Shown piece after piece: positions 34,209-42,635 of a DNA stretch of 64,000 bases (positions are counted from its first letter, which is position 1; every line of letters begins with the position of its first letter). The DNA comes from TMED27 sp964350695 (lineage in GTDB: Bacteria; Pseudomonadota; Alphaproteobacteria; Micavibrionales; Micavibrionaceae), in the NCBI GenBank assembly GCA_964350695.1, contig CAYGKM010000002.1:1-64000 (forward strand), written 5' to 3'. The notes beneath the pieces are model-generated. The model worked only from the letters and a program-made list of their open reading frames with translations. It did not search any database and was not told the DNA's origin. A program made the position numbers and the translations under genes.

Positions 34209-35194
34209 GCGGCTTTTGCGATGAGATCAGAATAGCTGATTTCTGGGCGCGGGCCGATATGGGCGATGACTTCGGCGGCAGAGAGTGCGCCGAGTTTACC
34301 GCATGTTTCCAAATCTTTGCCTTCAGTGAAGCCATACAAGAATCCAGCGGCGAATTGATCGCCTGCGCCGGTTGTGTCGATGACTTTATCCACTTTTGCG
34401 GCGGCGATTTCGAAGCGTTCACCTTTGCTCAAGATGATCGCGCCTTTTTCGCTGCGGGTGATGGCGGCGATTTCAACGTGGCTGCTAACGGCGTTAACGG
34501 CGTCTTCGAAATTGTCCTTTTGGTAGAGAGATTTTATTTCGTCTTCATTAGCGAAGAGAATGTCGATATGGCCTTCAACGAGCTTGAGGAAATCTTCGCG
34601 GTGGCGATCAACGCAGAACGGATCAGAAAGCGTGAGGGCGACGCGGTGCCCTGCGGCGTGGCAGGCTTCGGCGGCGGCAATGAACGCTTGTTTGGCCAGA
34701 TCTTTATCGAAGAGATAGCCTTCAAGATATGTGACTTGGGCATCGGCGATCAGGTCGGTGTCAATGTCTTCGGCGTTCAGTTCAACGCTTGCGCCGAGGA
34801 ATGTGTTCATTGTGCGCTCTGCGTCCGGTGTTACAAGGATGAGGCAGCGGCCTGTTTTTGCGCCGAGTGCGAGGGGCTGTGTGTCAAAGGTCAGGCCCAT
34901 TGAGCGTAAATCTGTTTGGAATGTTTTGCCGAGAGCGTCTTCTGCGACTTTGCCGATAAAGCCGCCTTTGCCGCCGAAAGAGGCGAAGCCGGCCATTGTG
35001 TTTCCTGCGGAGCCGCCAGAGCTTTCAACGCCTGCGGGCATTTGTGTGTAAAGTTCAACGGCGCGCACTTCGTCAATCAATGTCATCACACCTTTTTCAA
35101 CTTTTTGCTTTTTTACGAAGTTGTCATCGACTTGTGCGAGAACATCTACGAGGGCGTTGCCTACGGCTACTACACCTAAAGTTGGGTTTGACAT
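34205..35194 (-). CDS. PfkB-family sugar/nucleoside kinase (adenosine-kinase-like)
   Basis: The 329-residue ribokinase-fold enzyme has the glycine-rich substrate motif SSGGSAGNTMAGFASFGG and the catalytic anion-hole motif DTTGAGDQFAAGFLYG with the base Asp. Length and N-terminal pattern resemble the adenosine kinase-like branch common in Alphaproteobacteria; inosine or another nucleoside is possible. AAGGAA before the ATG at 35194 fixes the start over an in-frame ATG at 35236. Convergent 4-bp stop overlap with the macro-domain gene. Confidence 0.93.
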   Translation of the reverse strand: MSNPTLGVVAVGNALVDVLAQVDDNFVKKQKVEKGVMTLIDEVRAVELYTQMPAGVESSGGSAGNTMAGFASFGGKGGFIGKVAEDALGKTFQTDLRSMGLTFDTQPLALGAKTGRCLILVTPDAERTMNTFLGASVELNAEDIDTDLIADAQVTYLEGYLFDKDLAKQAFIAAAEACHAAGHRVALTLSDPFCVDRHREDFLKLVEGHIDILFANEDEIKSLYQKDNFEDAVNAVSSHVEIAAITRSEKGAIILSKGERFEIAAAKVDKVIDTTGAGDQFAAGFLYGFTEGKDLETCGKLGALSAAEVIAHIGPRPEISYSDLIAKAA

Positions 35195-35288
35195 GATCGG
35201 ATTCCTTGTGTGATTCGTAAAAAAACTATAGAACACTTACAAAATAAAGTGCGACACGCCAAGCAGTATTAAAGGCTTAGAGAGCAAA

Positions 35289-35867
35289 ATGGTAAAAAAG
35301 ACGACATTAGATATTAAAACAACCATCGTGATGAAGGCTTTATCGCTTGCGGAAGGGCAAGGCTGGGCCCATGTGACGCTTTCCGACATCGCGCAAGAAT
35401 GCGGATTGACGCTGGCTGAGCTGTTTGATGTTGTTGAAGATAAAACCGATATCCTCGTGCTTTTCGGGCGGATGATTGACCGGCGCGTTTTAGATGCGGT
35501 GGGGCAGCATGACCCGTCAGCGAGTGCGCGGGATCAGCTTTTTGATATACTTATGGAGCGGTTCGAGATTTTGAATGATTATCGCGGCGGGGTTGTTGCG
35601 ATCCTCGAGAGTTTTAAATTCGATCCGAAGCAGGCGGTCATTTCATGCCCGCATTTGTGCCGCTCTATGACATGGATGCTGGAAGCGGCAGGGATTGAGA
35701 CGAACGGCATTCGCGGGGCGATCAGGCTTGCGGGGTTTACGGGGGTTTACCTCAAGACGGTGCGCGTTTGGGCGGGTGATGAAAGCGCCGATCTGGCGAA
35801 GGTTATGGCGGCGCTGGATAAAGATTTGGGTCACGCAGAGCGGATTGCAAATACTCTGGGTTTCTAG
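35289..35867 (+). CDS. TetR-family transcriptional regulator
   Basis: The 192-residue protein has an N-terminal helix-turn-helix (residues 15-55, GWAHVTLSDIAQECGLTLAELF) followed by a helical ligand-binding region. That region recalls the COQ9-like C-terminal part seen in some alphaproteobacterial TetR proteins. GAGAGC precedes the ATG. It lies between two PfkB kinase genes, divergent from one and overlapping the stop of the other by 4 bp, so it may regulate the nearby kinase; that is inference. Confidence 0.85.
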   Translation: MVKKTTLDIKTTIVMKALSLAEGQGWAHVTLSDIAQECGLTLAELFDVVEDKTDILVLFGRMIDRRVLDAVGQHDPSASARDQLFDILMERFEILNDYRGGVVAILESFKFDPKQAVISCPHLCRSMTWMLEAAGIETNGIRGAIRLAGFTGVYLKTVRVWAGDESADLAKVMAALDKDLGHAERIANTLGF

Positions 35868-36742
35868 GCTTCGTTATAAATATCTTTCACAGTGTCGATA
35901 TAGGGCAGTGATTTATGGCAGCCGCGTTTAGATGCGCTTAGGGCGCGGGCGATATTGGCCATTTTCACGGCTTTTTCCAATGACATTTTAGCGTAAAGAC
36001 AGGCGGCGAATGTGCCGACAAAGGTATCTTCGCTGGCGGTGGGGTAATGCCAGTCGATCAAATCATGTTCAGGTTTGGGGGAGCCGAGCAAGTTTTCTGC
36101 GCCCTTGGTGACCGAGACATCGCCGTTGGTGTTAAGAACAATCATCACCAAATCATTATATTTACGGGCATCGGCGATATAGCCTTTGAAGGCTTCGGGG
36201 ACAACGAGGAAATCCGTGTTTTTCAGCATCTCCGGCGGGATATCGGTCTTTGGCGAGAGGTTGAGGATTATACGGCTGCCTTGTTCTTTCGCGCGCTCCA
36301 TAAGTTTGGCGATAACATCGATTTTATTTTCGGTTTGCACCATGACAATGGTGTCGGGGTGTAAAATTTCATCGGGGATTTGTGCGTTTTCAATCCAGTT
36401 GCTGGCGCCGAGCGCGATGATACGGTCATTGGTTTTGCCGCTGATGTCAAAACAGCTTCCTGTGGGGACGGTGTTGTTGCGCCCGACGCCGGAGGTGACG
36501 ACGCCGCGCTGGCGGAGTTTGAGCAGGGCGTTTTTGCCGTAATGGTCGTCTCCGATTTTGCTGACGAGGGCGACTTTAGCGCCGGCATGGGCAGCGGCGA
36601 GCGCTTGAAGCGCGGCTTTTCCACCGATTTCTGCGGAATATGAAGAGGCGGCGCGCATCGTTTCGGGATAGCTGTTATCCATAGCAGGGGCATCGGAGGT
36701 GATGCCAAAATGCATCAATATGCTTCCGAAACTTATAATCAT
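35864..36742 (-). CDS. PfkB-family kinase with altered anion-hole motif
   Basis: The 292-residue ribokinase-like protein keeps the N-terminal glycine motif (GGKAALQALAAAHAGAKVALVSKIGDD split into blocks) and general length. The usual DTxGAGD motif reads YPTASEDTFVG, so the catalytic Asp is kept but both glycines of the anion hole are replaced. Activity on a different substrate, or reduced activity, is likely. It runs convergent with the TetR gene, sharing 4 bp, and is divergent from hemA across a 140-bp spacer. Confidence 0.85.
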   Translation of the reverse strand: MIISFGSILMHFGITSDAPAMDNSYPETMRAASSYSAEIGGKAALQALAAAHAGAKVALVSKIGDDHYGKNALLKLRQRGVVTSGVGRNNTVPTGSCFDISGKTNDRIIALGASNWIENAQIPDEILHPDTIVMVQTENKIDVIAKLMERAKEQGSRIILNLSPKTDIPPEMLKNTDFLVVPEAFKGYIADARKYNDLVMIVLNTNGDVSVTKGAENLLGSPKPEHDLIDWHYPTASEDTFVGTFAACLYAKMSLEKAVKMANIARALSASKRGCHKSLPYIDTVKDIYNEA

Positions 36743-36792
36743 GCTTGAAATCCTTTAACTGTATGGCCTATACACTTGCATTAAGACTGAAA

Positions 36793-36806
36793 TTGGTCAA
36801 AATCAA
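36793..36806. promoter_or_regulatory. FNR/FnrL-like box upstream of hemA
   Basis: TTGGT-N4-ATCAA differs by one base from the FNR consensus TTGAT-N4-ATCAA. It lies 77 bp before the hemA start. Oxygen control of hemA by FnrL is known in Rhodobacter. Confidence 0.5.
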
Positions 36807-36882
36807 TACGATATGTTTGTTACGCATTCAGTTTAAACTAACTGATCTATGGGTACAAAAACAATAAGGATGATCTGCGCTT

Positions 36883-38115
36883 ATGAGCGAATTTAACTAC
36901 ATGCAGCATTTTGAAGGGTGCATTGCGGGTGTGAAAAAAGAGGGACGGTATCGCCGTTTTGCAAACCTGGAGCGGATTTCAGGACGTTTCCCAAAAGCTT
37001 TATACAGACCAAATGACGGCGCAGAGCCGCGCGAAGTCACGATTTGGTGTTCGAATGACTATCTTGGAATGGGGCAGCACCCTGTTGTTGTTGAAGCGGC
37101 GCGCGAAGCGCTTGAGTCTTGTGGCGCGGGCGCAGGGGGCACGCGCAATATTTCGGGTACGACGCGCTATCATGTTGAGCTGGAAGAGAGTTTGGCCGAT
37201 TTGCACAACAAAGACGCCGCGCTTGTGTTTTCATCCGGCTATGTGGCCAATGAAGGGGCGCTTGGGACTTTGGGCAAGATCTTGCCTGATTGCGTGATTT
37301 TCTCTGATGAAATGAACCATGCGTCGATGATCCACGGTATGCGCGATTCTCGCGCCGAGAAAAAGATTTTCCGTCATAATGATGTTGAGCATTTGGAAGA
37401 GCTGTTAAAGGCCACCGATATTAAACGCCCGAAATTGATTGCTTTTGAGTCTGTGTATTCAATGGACGGCGATATTGCGCCGATCAAAGAGATTTGTGAT
37501 TTGGCGGATAAGTATAATGCGATCACGTATTTGGACGAGGTTCATGGCGTGGGGCTTTATGGGCCGCGCGGCGGCGGCGTTGCCGAGGAACGCGGCCTCA
37601 TGGACCGGATTGATGTGATTGAGGGAACGTTCGGCAAAGCTTATGGCTGTATGGGCGGGTTTATCACGGCGTCTGCGGAGATTGTGGATGTGGTGCGCAG
37701 CTTTGCGTCGAGCTTTATTTTCACGACCAGTTTACCGCCATCTGTACTTGCGGGTGCGCGGGCGGCTGTGGAGCATTTGAAGGTTTCAGATATAGAGCGT
37801 TCGCGGATGCGCCGCAATGTGGCGTTGTTTAAAGATATGCTTGAGGCGGCGGATTTACCGTTTCTGCGTGCGGAGAGCCATATCGTGCCTCTCATCGTGG
37901 GGGAGCCGAATTGCTGCCGCGAAGTATCACAATTATTGATGGATGAGCATAATATTTATGTGCAGCCGATTAATTATCCGACGGTGCCGAAAGGCACGGA
38001 GCGTTTGCGTTTGACCGCAACGGCAGCGCATTCAACCGAGGATGTGAAGCATATGGCAAGCACCCTCCAGCATATGTGGCAGACGCACCATATGTTGATG
38101 CGTCAAGTGGCTTAA
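36883..38115 (+). CDS. hemA: 5-aminolevulinate synthase
   Basis: The 410-residue PLP enzyme condenses glycine and succinyl-CoA to 5-aminolevulinate, the first step of haem synthesis in Alphaproteobacteria (Shemin pathway). The PLP lysine is K252 in EGTFGKAYGCMGG. AGAGGTRNISGTTRYHVELE and YLDEVHGVGLYGPRGGG are family signatures. AAGGATGA precedes the ATG. An FNR-like site upstream suggests control by oxygen. Confidence 0.98.
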   Translation: MSEFNYMQHFEGCIAGVKKEGRYRRFANLERISGRFPKALYRPNDGAEPREVTIWCSNDYLGMGQHPVVVEAAREALESCGAGAGGTRNISGTTRYHVELEESLADLHNKDAALVFSSGYVANEGALGTLGKILPDCVIFSDEMNHASMIHGMRDSRAEKKIFRHNDVEHLEELLKATDIKRPKLIAFESVYSMDGDIAPIKEICDLADKYNAITYLDEVHGVGLYGPRGGGVAEERGLMDRIDVIEGTFGKAYGCMGGFITASAEIVDVVRSFASSFIFTTSLPPSVLAGARAAVEHLKVSDIERSRMRRNVALFKDMLEAADLPFLRAESHIVPLIVGEPNCCREVSQLLMDEHNIYVQPINYPTVPKGTERLRLTATAAHSTEDVKHMASTLQHMWQTHHMLMRQVA

Positions 38116-38160
38116 ACGGCGCAATATATTTTCTATAAAAAACTTGCGTATACCTCTTTA

Positions 38161-38190
38161 ATGACATAATGTGCCTTTTTTATGTATAAA
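38161..38190 (+). promoter_or_regulatory. Sigma-70 promoter with predicted leaderless start
   Basis: ATGACA, 18 nt, TATAAA; the -10 ends 8 nt before the ATG at 38199 and no ribosome site is present. Confidence 0.5.
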
Positions 38191-38198
38191 GGCTGCGT

Positions 38199-39221
38199 AT
38201 GGGTTTTTCTTTAAAAGACTTTTTCAAAAAGAATAATATGGAGTTCCAGTTTTGGGGCTATGAGGGCGGTAATGTTCTGGCGACAGTTGCGGGCGCGGGC
38301 GGATTTGCCGCTTTTTCAGAGTCGGTTTTGTCTGTGGCGAATGACCAGTCTTTATCTCTTGCGGAAAAATTTCTTGAGCTGAGCGCGGAGCACCCTGATG
38401 CGACTGTAACTCTAGGGCTTGGCGCGACGGTTTTGCTTGCGCCGGTTGTCAGAGGGATTGCCCAGAAGGCAAAAAGTCAGATAAGTGTTGATGTTATTGA
38501 TGCGGCGACTGCCACAGCGGCTATTGGGATATTGGGGTATGCACTAACGCAGGATGCAAGCTGGATCACAATTTCCGGGTCTTCATTTGTTGTGGGATCT
38601 TCTTTCTTGCGGGCGTCTGCAAAAAACCCGTTTTTCTTAAAGGCAGGCAGTCTGGCTCTGGCGTTTGGCGCGGCGGCGCTTTCGGTCTTCGGGCTTGAGG
38701 GTATGATGGACCCTGAACTTAACCGCAATATTTTGGAAACATCTATGCATGCTTTGACGTTTGGCACGGGGCTTTCTGTTTTTGGGGCGAGCACTCTGAC
38801 ATATCAAGGCGGGATGTATGAAACCCGCAGTTATTTGGCCGAGCATGAAGGTGACGCTGCGCCCGAGGGTTGGGTTTCGGGGTTGGTTGATCCGAAGCAT
38901 GGATCACTGGCCAAGATGTTTGAGCGTGTTTTGGATAAGCCGATTTCGGCGTTTAATGAGCATGTTGTTAAGCCTGCGGTTGTTTGGGTTCCTGAAAAAA
39001 TCAAGAGCGGGAAGCCGTTTGAGACAAGTATGCATATGCGATTGCCATTCAGGGTTGTGACCGGCGGACTTGCGATGGCGACGGGGAATTATGCGTTCGC
39101 GGCGGCGAATGGCGGCTGGGCCGTGGGCGATGTTGCGATTGGTTCTATTGATTGGGACGATAAACCTGCCGTAGAGGGCGCGGATATAGTTGTTGTTGAG
39201 GATCCTGGTAACGACATGTAA
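38199..39221 (+). CDS. Hypothetical membrane protein
   Basis: The 340-residue protein begins with a Phe/Lys-rich amphipathic start and has about six hydrophobic stretches in residues 25-200 (Ala/Gly/Leu-rich). A soluble C-terminal part follows, ending in acidic residues (VVVEDPGNDM). No family recognised. A bidirectional terminator directly follows its stop. The start is supported by the promoter spacing described for 38161-38190. Confidence 0.65.
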   Translation: MGFSLKDFFKKNNMEFQFWGYEGGNVLATVAGAGGFAAFSESVLSVANDQSLSLAEKFLELSAEHPDATVTLGLGATVLLAPVVRGIAQKAKSQISVDVIDAATATAAIGILGYALTQDASWITISGSSFVVGSSFLRASAKNPFFLKAGSLALAFGAAALSVFGLEGMMDPELNRNILETSMHALTFGTGLSVFGASTLTYQGGMYETRSYLAEHEGDAAPEGWVSGLVDPKHGSLAKMFERVLDKPISAFNEHVVKPAVVWVPEKIKSGKPFETSMHMRLPFRVVTGGLAMATGNYAFAAANGGWAVGDVAIGSIDWDDKPAVEGADIVVVEDPGNDM

Positions 39222-39254
39222 AAAAGCCCGCGAATCTGTGCGGGCGGGTTTCTT
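39221..39254. terminator. Bidirectional terminator between convergent genes
   Basis: Stem GCCCGC (39226-39231) pairs with GCGGGC (39240-39245). On the minus strand it is followed by six T; on the plus strand by GGGTTTCTTT. It separates the plus-strand membrane-protein gene from the minus-strand chemotaxis-like operon. Confidence 0.75.
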
Positions 39255-39271
39255 TGATATAATCGTATATT

Positions 39272-39445
39272 TTAGGCGCTGATATTTACGTTTCCGCCGC
39301 GTGATGCGTTTGCGGCGACTGTGCGCGAGGATTCATCAATGATATTGGCGAGTTCTTTAAGTTGATCATTTGCCTGCTTAAACGTGCTGACCGCGAAGTT
39401 CTGTCGGGCTACGGCTGTTTGTGCTGCAATAATGGCTTCTGACAT
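39272..39445 (-). CDS. Small helical protein (57 residues)
   Basis: The ATG at 39445 has AAGGAC at good spacing; the longer frame from 39496 lacks a site. The product is almost entirely alpha-helical in pattern (AAQTAVARQNFAVSTFKQANDQL) and resembles very small motility-associated proteins found near chemotaxis genes in Rhodospirillales. That likeness is weak. It is the last gene of the 40602-39272 run. Confidence 0.6.
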   Translation of the reverse strand: MSEAIIAAQTAVARQNFAVSTFKQANDQLKELANIIDESSRTVAANASRGGNVNISA

Positions 39446-39523
39446 AGTGTCCTTATAATCCTTAGATTCTCTTGTATACTTATAGAATACTACCAAAAGT
39501 TTAACATTTGTTAAAGGTCTGCG

Positions 39524-40018
39524 TTATTTTTTATGCTTTTTGAAGTAGCGGTTGCAGGCTTTATGGAGTTCTTCGACAAGGATTGCGCCTTCTGCGCCGC
39601 CGTCACCGCGCAGATTGTTTTGAATGATGATTTCGATTGTTCTGTGATGGGCGCGCACAACATCAAGCGCGTCGGGTGTGAATTCTTTAATCGCTTCAAG
39701 GAATTGCAGGCAAATATCGGCAACATCGCTGATGAGTTCGTATTTGAATTGGCCGCCATTGGCCTTAAGCTGCATGACGGGGGTGATGATTTCCTCTTTA
39801 TCATAGGGTTTGTTCTCGTTTACGGCGATCAGAACCTTGTCGCTGGCGCTCATCATCGTGGTGATTAGTTTTTCGGCTTCAGGCATGAAATCAACTTCAA
39901 ACTCATCCATGAATTTTTGGGCGCGATCAATAACGCCTTTCGGCAGGCCGCCGCTGCCCGCAAGGAGTTTCAGACGATTTGGCGGGGTTATGAATTTGGC
40001 TTTTTTGCGTGTGGTCAT
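39524..40018 (-). CDS. CheE-like / HPt-like four-helix protein without the phospho-histidine
   Basis: The 164-residue protein opens with KFITPPNRLK...GSGGLPK and has the block LKANGGQFKYELISDVADICLQF. This matches, as I remember it, alphaproteobacterial proteins encoded beside CheY-like regulators with a 'HDxKGQGxTFGY' sequence where His is a possible phospho-acceptor. Here the His position is Met82. C-terminal KGDGG-like motif appears as LRGDGGAEGAIL. It follows the response regulator gene by 20 bp and is probably its partner or phosphatase-like binding protein. Confidence 0.65.
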   Translation of the reverse strand: MTTRKKAKFITPPNRLKLLAGSGGLPKGVIDRAQKFMDEFEVDFMPEAEKLITTMMSASDKVLIAVNENKPYDKEEIITPVMQLKANGGQFKYELISDVADICLQFLEAIKEFTPDALDVVRAHHRTIEIIIQNNLRGDGGAEGAILVEELHKACNRYFKKHKK

Positions 40019-40038
40019 GGCGGTGCTTCATAAGAGCG

Positions 40039-40602
40039 CTAGATGCTCTTGGCTTCTTCTCTTAATTTTTTCAATATGTTGGCTTTGTGCGCATCTTTAT
40101 CATTCAAATCTACGGGTTCTTCGTCGCGCCGTCTTGGGCCGCTATAATCCGTGCCGATTTTTCTGCGTCTGTCGGGGCCGAAAAACTCTTCTGCTTCGAC
40201 AAATTTTCTTGGTTTTTCAATGATTTGGAATATGCGCCGGTATAGATCCTCGGCGTTGAAGGGTTTAACGAGGAATTCTGTGATCCCTGTGTCTCTGGAT
40301 TTTTCAACGCGGGCTTTGGCGCTGAAGCCTGTCATGACGATGATGGGCACGAATTTATTGGGGGAGGCGGGGTCTGTTCTGATCTTTTGGGCCAGTTCCA
40401 GGCCGTCTGTCGGCTCCATGATCCAGTCTGTAATGACGAGATCGTGGTTGAACCTGCAATAGAGCTCAAAGGCCTCATCACCGTTCGAGGCAACGGCAAT
40501 GTCTTTGAAGCCGAATGTCTGCAGAACCGAAGATGTGAGATTCCGCATTGGTTTCATGTCATCGGCTATAAGCACTTTAATATGGGCGAGGTCATATACC
40601 AT
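40039..40602 (-). CDS. CheY-like response regulator with charged C-terminal extension
   Basis: The 187-residue protein has a receiver domain (residues 7-130): acidic DD near residue 14, phospho-acceptor Asp in LVITDWIMEP, and the conserved Lys in FLVKPF. The remaining 55 residues are charged and Arg-rich (GPDRRRKIGTDYSGPRRRDEEP). They contain the 'FGPDRRRK' signature common in alphaproteobacterial CheY-type proteins. No DNA-binding domain. It leads a three-gene run with the HPt-like protein and a small helical protein, suggesting motility or surface-sensing control. Confidence 0.9.
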   Translation of the reverse strand: MVYDLAHIKVLIADDMKPMRNLTSSVLQTFGFKDIAVASNGDEAFELYCRFNHDLVITDWIMEPTDGLELAQKIRTDPASPNKFVPIIVMTGFSAKARVEKSRDTGITEFLVKPFNAEDLYRRIFQIIEKPRKFVEAEEFFGPDRRRKIGTDYSGPRRRDEEPVDLNDKDAHKANILKKLREEAKSI

Positions 40603-40694
40603 TACTATTAATATGCACCTTAATTTGTGAAAATAGTATTAAGTACTTGAATTATTGTGCGCTTTTATACCCCCTGTAATCAAGGTTAAAGTTT

Positions 40695-41234
40695 TTATTT
40701 GAACAGGGCTTTAAAACGGTGATGGACATCGACGGGGTGCATTCCCGGGCCGGGGGGCAGCGCGCCGCCTTCGATTTCGGCGTGAACAAAGTGGGGGCCT
40801 GTTTTCGGGTTTAGTTCCGAGATGTTGTCGAATGTGATTGTGTTCTTAAATCCCGTGAATGTTTCCGAGATTTTGTTCCAGTTCACGCCGAGGCTGGGGA
40901 CGGGGAGAGATTTTGTGTATTCATACACGCCGTTATTCATCACTGCGACGATAAGGTTTTTGGGCGCGGCGTTTGAGATTGTGGCGAGGCTGGTCATGTT
41001 CATGGCGAGTGCGCCGTCACCGCAGGCGGCGATGACGAGGCGGTCTTTATTGGCGATGGCGACGCCGAGCGCGACGGAAGAAGCCATGCCCATCGGTCCT
41101 GAGAGATACAGGTTTTCGTGGCGGTCTTTGGTGGCTTTCAACCATAGGGATTGCGAGCCGATATCGGGAACGATCAGGGCATTATGTTTTTCCGCGAATT
41201 TTACGAGGGCCTCGAAGGCTTCAGCTTGTTTCAT
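40695..41234 (-). CDS. Phosphonopyruvate/sulfopyruvate decarboxylase-like, TPP-binding (beta) subunit
   Basis: The 179-residue protein is a C-terminal TPP-enzyme domain. GDGALAMNMTSLATI followed by VAVMNNGVYEYT is the TPP/Mg motif (GDG...NN). It corresponds to the beta subunit (ComE) of sulfopyruvate decarboxylase or the second half of phosphonopyruvate decarboxylase. Its start overlaps the alpha-subunit stop by 4 bp, implying a heteromeric enzyme. No PEP mutase or phosphonate transporter gene is adjacent, so the true substrate is unclear. Confidence 0.85.
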   Translation of the reverse strand: MKQAEAFEALVKFAEKHNALIVPDIGSQSLWLKATKDRHENLYLSGPMGMASSVALGVAIANKDRLVIAACGDGALAMNMTSLATISNAAPKNLIVAVMNNGVYEYTKSLPVPSLGVNWNKISETFTGFKNTITFDNISELNPKTGPHFVHAEIEGGALPPGPGMHPVDVHHRFKALFK

Positions 41235-41716
41235 AGGCCGCTTCCTTCATGCAAAGTGATAAAGGCGGGTTCGCTCGCGCCTTCTGATCGGCCAAATGCT
41301 TTGGGGATGTTTGTGCTTAAATCCGCCCAAGAGGAGGGGTGAACGAACAGGTTCATGCTTTGGGTGATGGCCTCGAAAGCGCGGTATTTATTGGGATCAT
41401 AGCCGTTTGAATCGTTGATGCCGCCGCGATGGGCGATCAGGCATACAAAAGGCGTTTGATATTTTTGGCACAGCGTTGTGAACGCGCCGACGGAATTGAG
41501 GAAGCCGGAGTTTTGCATGACAACAAGGCAGCGTTTACCGCTCATGGCGACGCCGGAGGCAATGCCGAAGCATTCTTCTTCGCGGGCTGCGGCGATGTAA
41601 TCAAAGCGTTTATCGTCGTTTAAGGCGTTAATGACGGGCACAAGCCAGCCATCGGGAACACCCGTTGCGATGTTGATTTTATGGTCGTTCAGGGTGTCGA
41701 GAAGCGCAGCGATCAT
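41231..41716 (-). CDS. Phosphonopyruvate/sulfopyruvate decarboxylase-like, PYR (alpha) subunit
   Basis: The 161-residue protein is the N-terminal TPP-enzyme domain with GVPDGW (the GVPDS-like substrate loop of phosphonopyruvate decarboxylases) and AAREEECFGIASGVAMSG carrying the Glu that activates TPP. It corresponds to ComD or the first half of Ppd. Coupled by a 4-bp overlap to the beta subunit. Typical single-chain Ppd proteins run about 380 residues; here the two halves are separate genes. Confidence 0.85.
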   Translation of the reverse strand: MIAALLDTLNDHKINIATGVPDGWLVPVINALNDDKRFDYIAAAREEECFGIASGVAMSGKRCLVVMQNSGFLNSVGAFTTLCQKYQTPFVCLIAHRGGINDSNGYDPNKYRAFEAITQSMNLFVHPSSWADLSTNIPKAFGRSEGASEPAFITLHEGSGL

Positions 41717-41744
41717 TCTTTAAAACTACATGATAATGAAAGGA

Positions 41745-42035
41745 TTATAAATAGGTCTCGATTTTTGTGGCCATTTTTATATCGCGCTCTGATATGCCGC
41801 CTGCATCATGGGTGGTGAGGGTGATGTCTACGCGGTTATAGACGTTGAACCATTCGGGGTGGTGATCCATTTTTTCTGCGAGGAGGGCAATGCGGCCCAT
41901 GAAGCCCCATGCGGAGTTAAAGTCTTTGAATTTAAAGCTTTTGAAGAGGGCTTGGCGGTCATCAGCAAGCGCCCATCCGTCCAGAGATTTCAGTGCGCTT
42001 TGGATAGCCTGTGGATCAAGTTTTTGAATTTTCAT
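41745..42035 (-). CDS. phhB: Pterin-4a-carbinolamine dehydratase
   Basis: The 96-residue enzyme dehydrates 4a-hydroxytetrahydropterin. Signature EKMDHHPEWFNVYNRVDITLTTHDAGG contains the active-site His pair. It recycles tetrahydrobiopterin for aromatic amino-acid hydroxylases; phenylalanine hydroxylase is not in the window. It lies just upstream of the decarboxylase genes on the same strand, 28 bp apart. Confidence 0.95.
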   Translation of the reverse strand: MKIQKLDPQAIQSALKSLDGWALADDRQALFKSFKFKDFNSAWGFMGRIALLAEKMDHHPEWFNVYNRVDITLTTHDAGGISERDIKMATKIETYL

Positions 42036-42131
42036 TGTGAGACGCCTCGTTTCATCGTAAATTATCTCTTTAGAATCATATTGATAACAGATCCTTTGAT
42101 TTGACAGCAGGGATAAAGGGAGGTCAAGACC

Positions 42132-42563
42132 ATGGATCGCAAGCAGATCATCATGAATTTTTCAGCTCCCCCGGGATCGGATGATCTCGAGGTTATGGCT
42201 GCGTCGGTTATCGACAATTTGCCCGAAGAGATGGATGATTTTTGCGAGGATATCACGGTTGTGATTGAAGAGTTTCCGGATGAGACGCTGGAAGCGGAGC
42301 TTGACCTTGAAGACCCTTATGAGCTTTTGGCGTTTTATAAGAGCGGGAAAGAAATCTCTCCGGGGGTGGAGAAAAAATCCGTCGGGGATGATGATGTGCT
42401 TTTGGTGTTTCGCCGTCCGCTTTTGGATATGTGGTGCGAAAATCAGGAAGACCTTATGGGGCTTTTGCGGCAGGTTATTATCGAAGAATTGGGTAAAAAT
42501 TTCGATTTTTCCGATGAGGAAGTCGAAGAAATGCTTGAGCGCCATTATCAGGGCATGCTCTAA
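42132..42563 (+). CDS. Zincin-like metallopeptidase-family protein without zinc ligands
   Basis: The 143-residue protein matches the small bacterial 'metallopeptidase family' (DUF1025): ASVIDNLPEEM, VVIEEFPDE, LLAFYKSG, then a C-terminal helix that should contain HExGH. Here that helix reads IIEELGKNFDFSDEE, with Glu118 and Lys122 where the two zinc-binding histidines normally stand; only the Glu at 119 remains. It therefore looks like a pseudoenzyme. AGGGAGG lies upstream of the ATG. No partner is evident. Confidence 0.8.
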   Translation: MDRKQIIMNFSAPPGSDDLEVMAASVIDNLPEEMDDFCEDITVVIEEFPDETLEAELDLEDPYELLAFYKSGKEISPGVEKKSVGDDDVLLVFRRPLLDMWCENQEDLMGLLRQVIIEELGKNFDFSDEEVEEMLERHYQGML

Positions 42564-42635
42564 AAACGTCTTTATATGTCATTCAAAATTATGCAGCGCT
42601 TTAAAAGCTATGCTATCATAGTATTAAAGGGCTTA

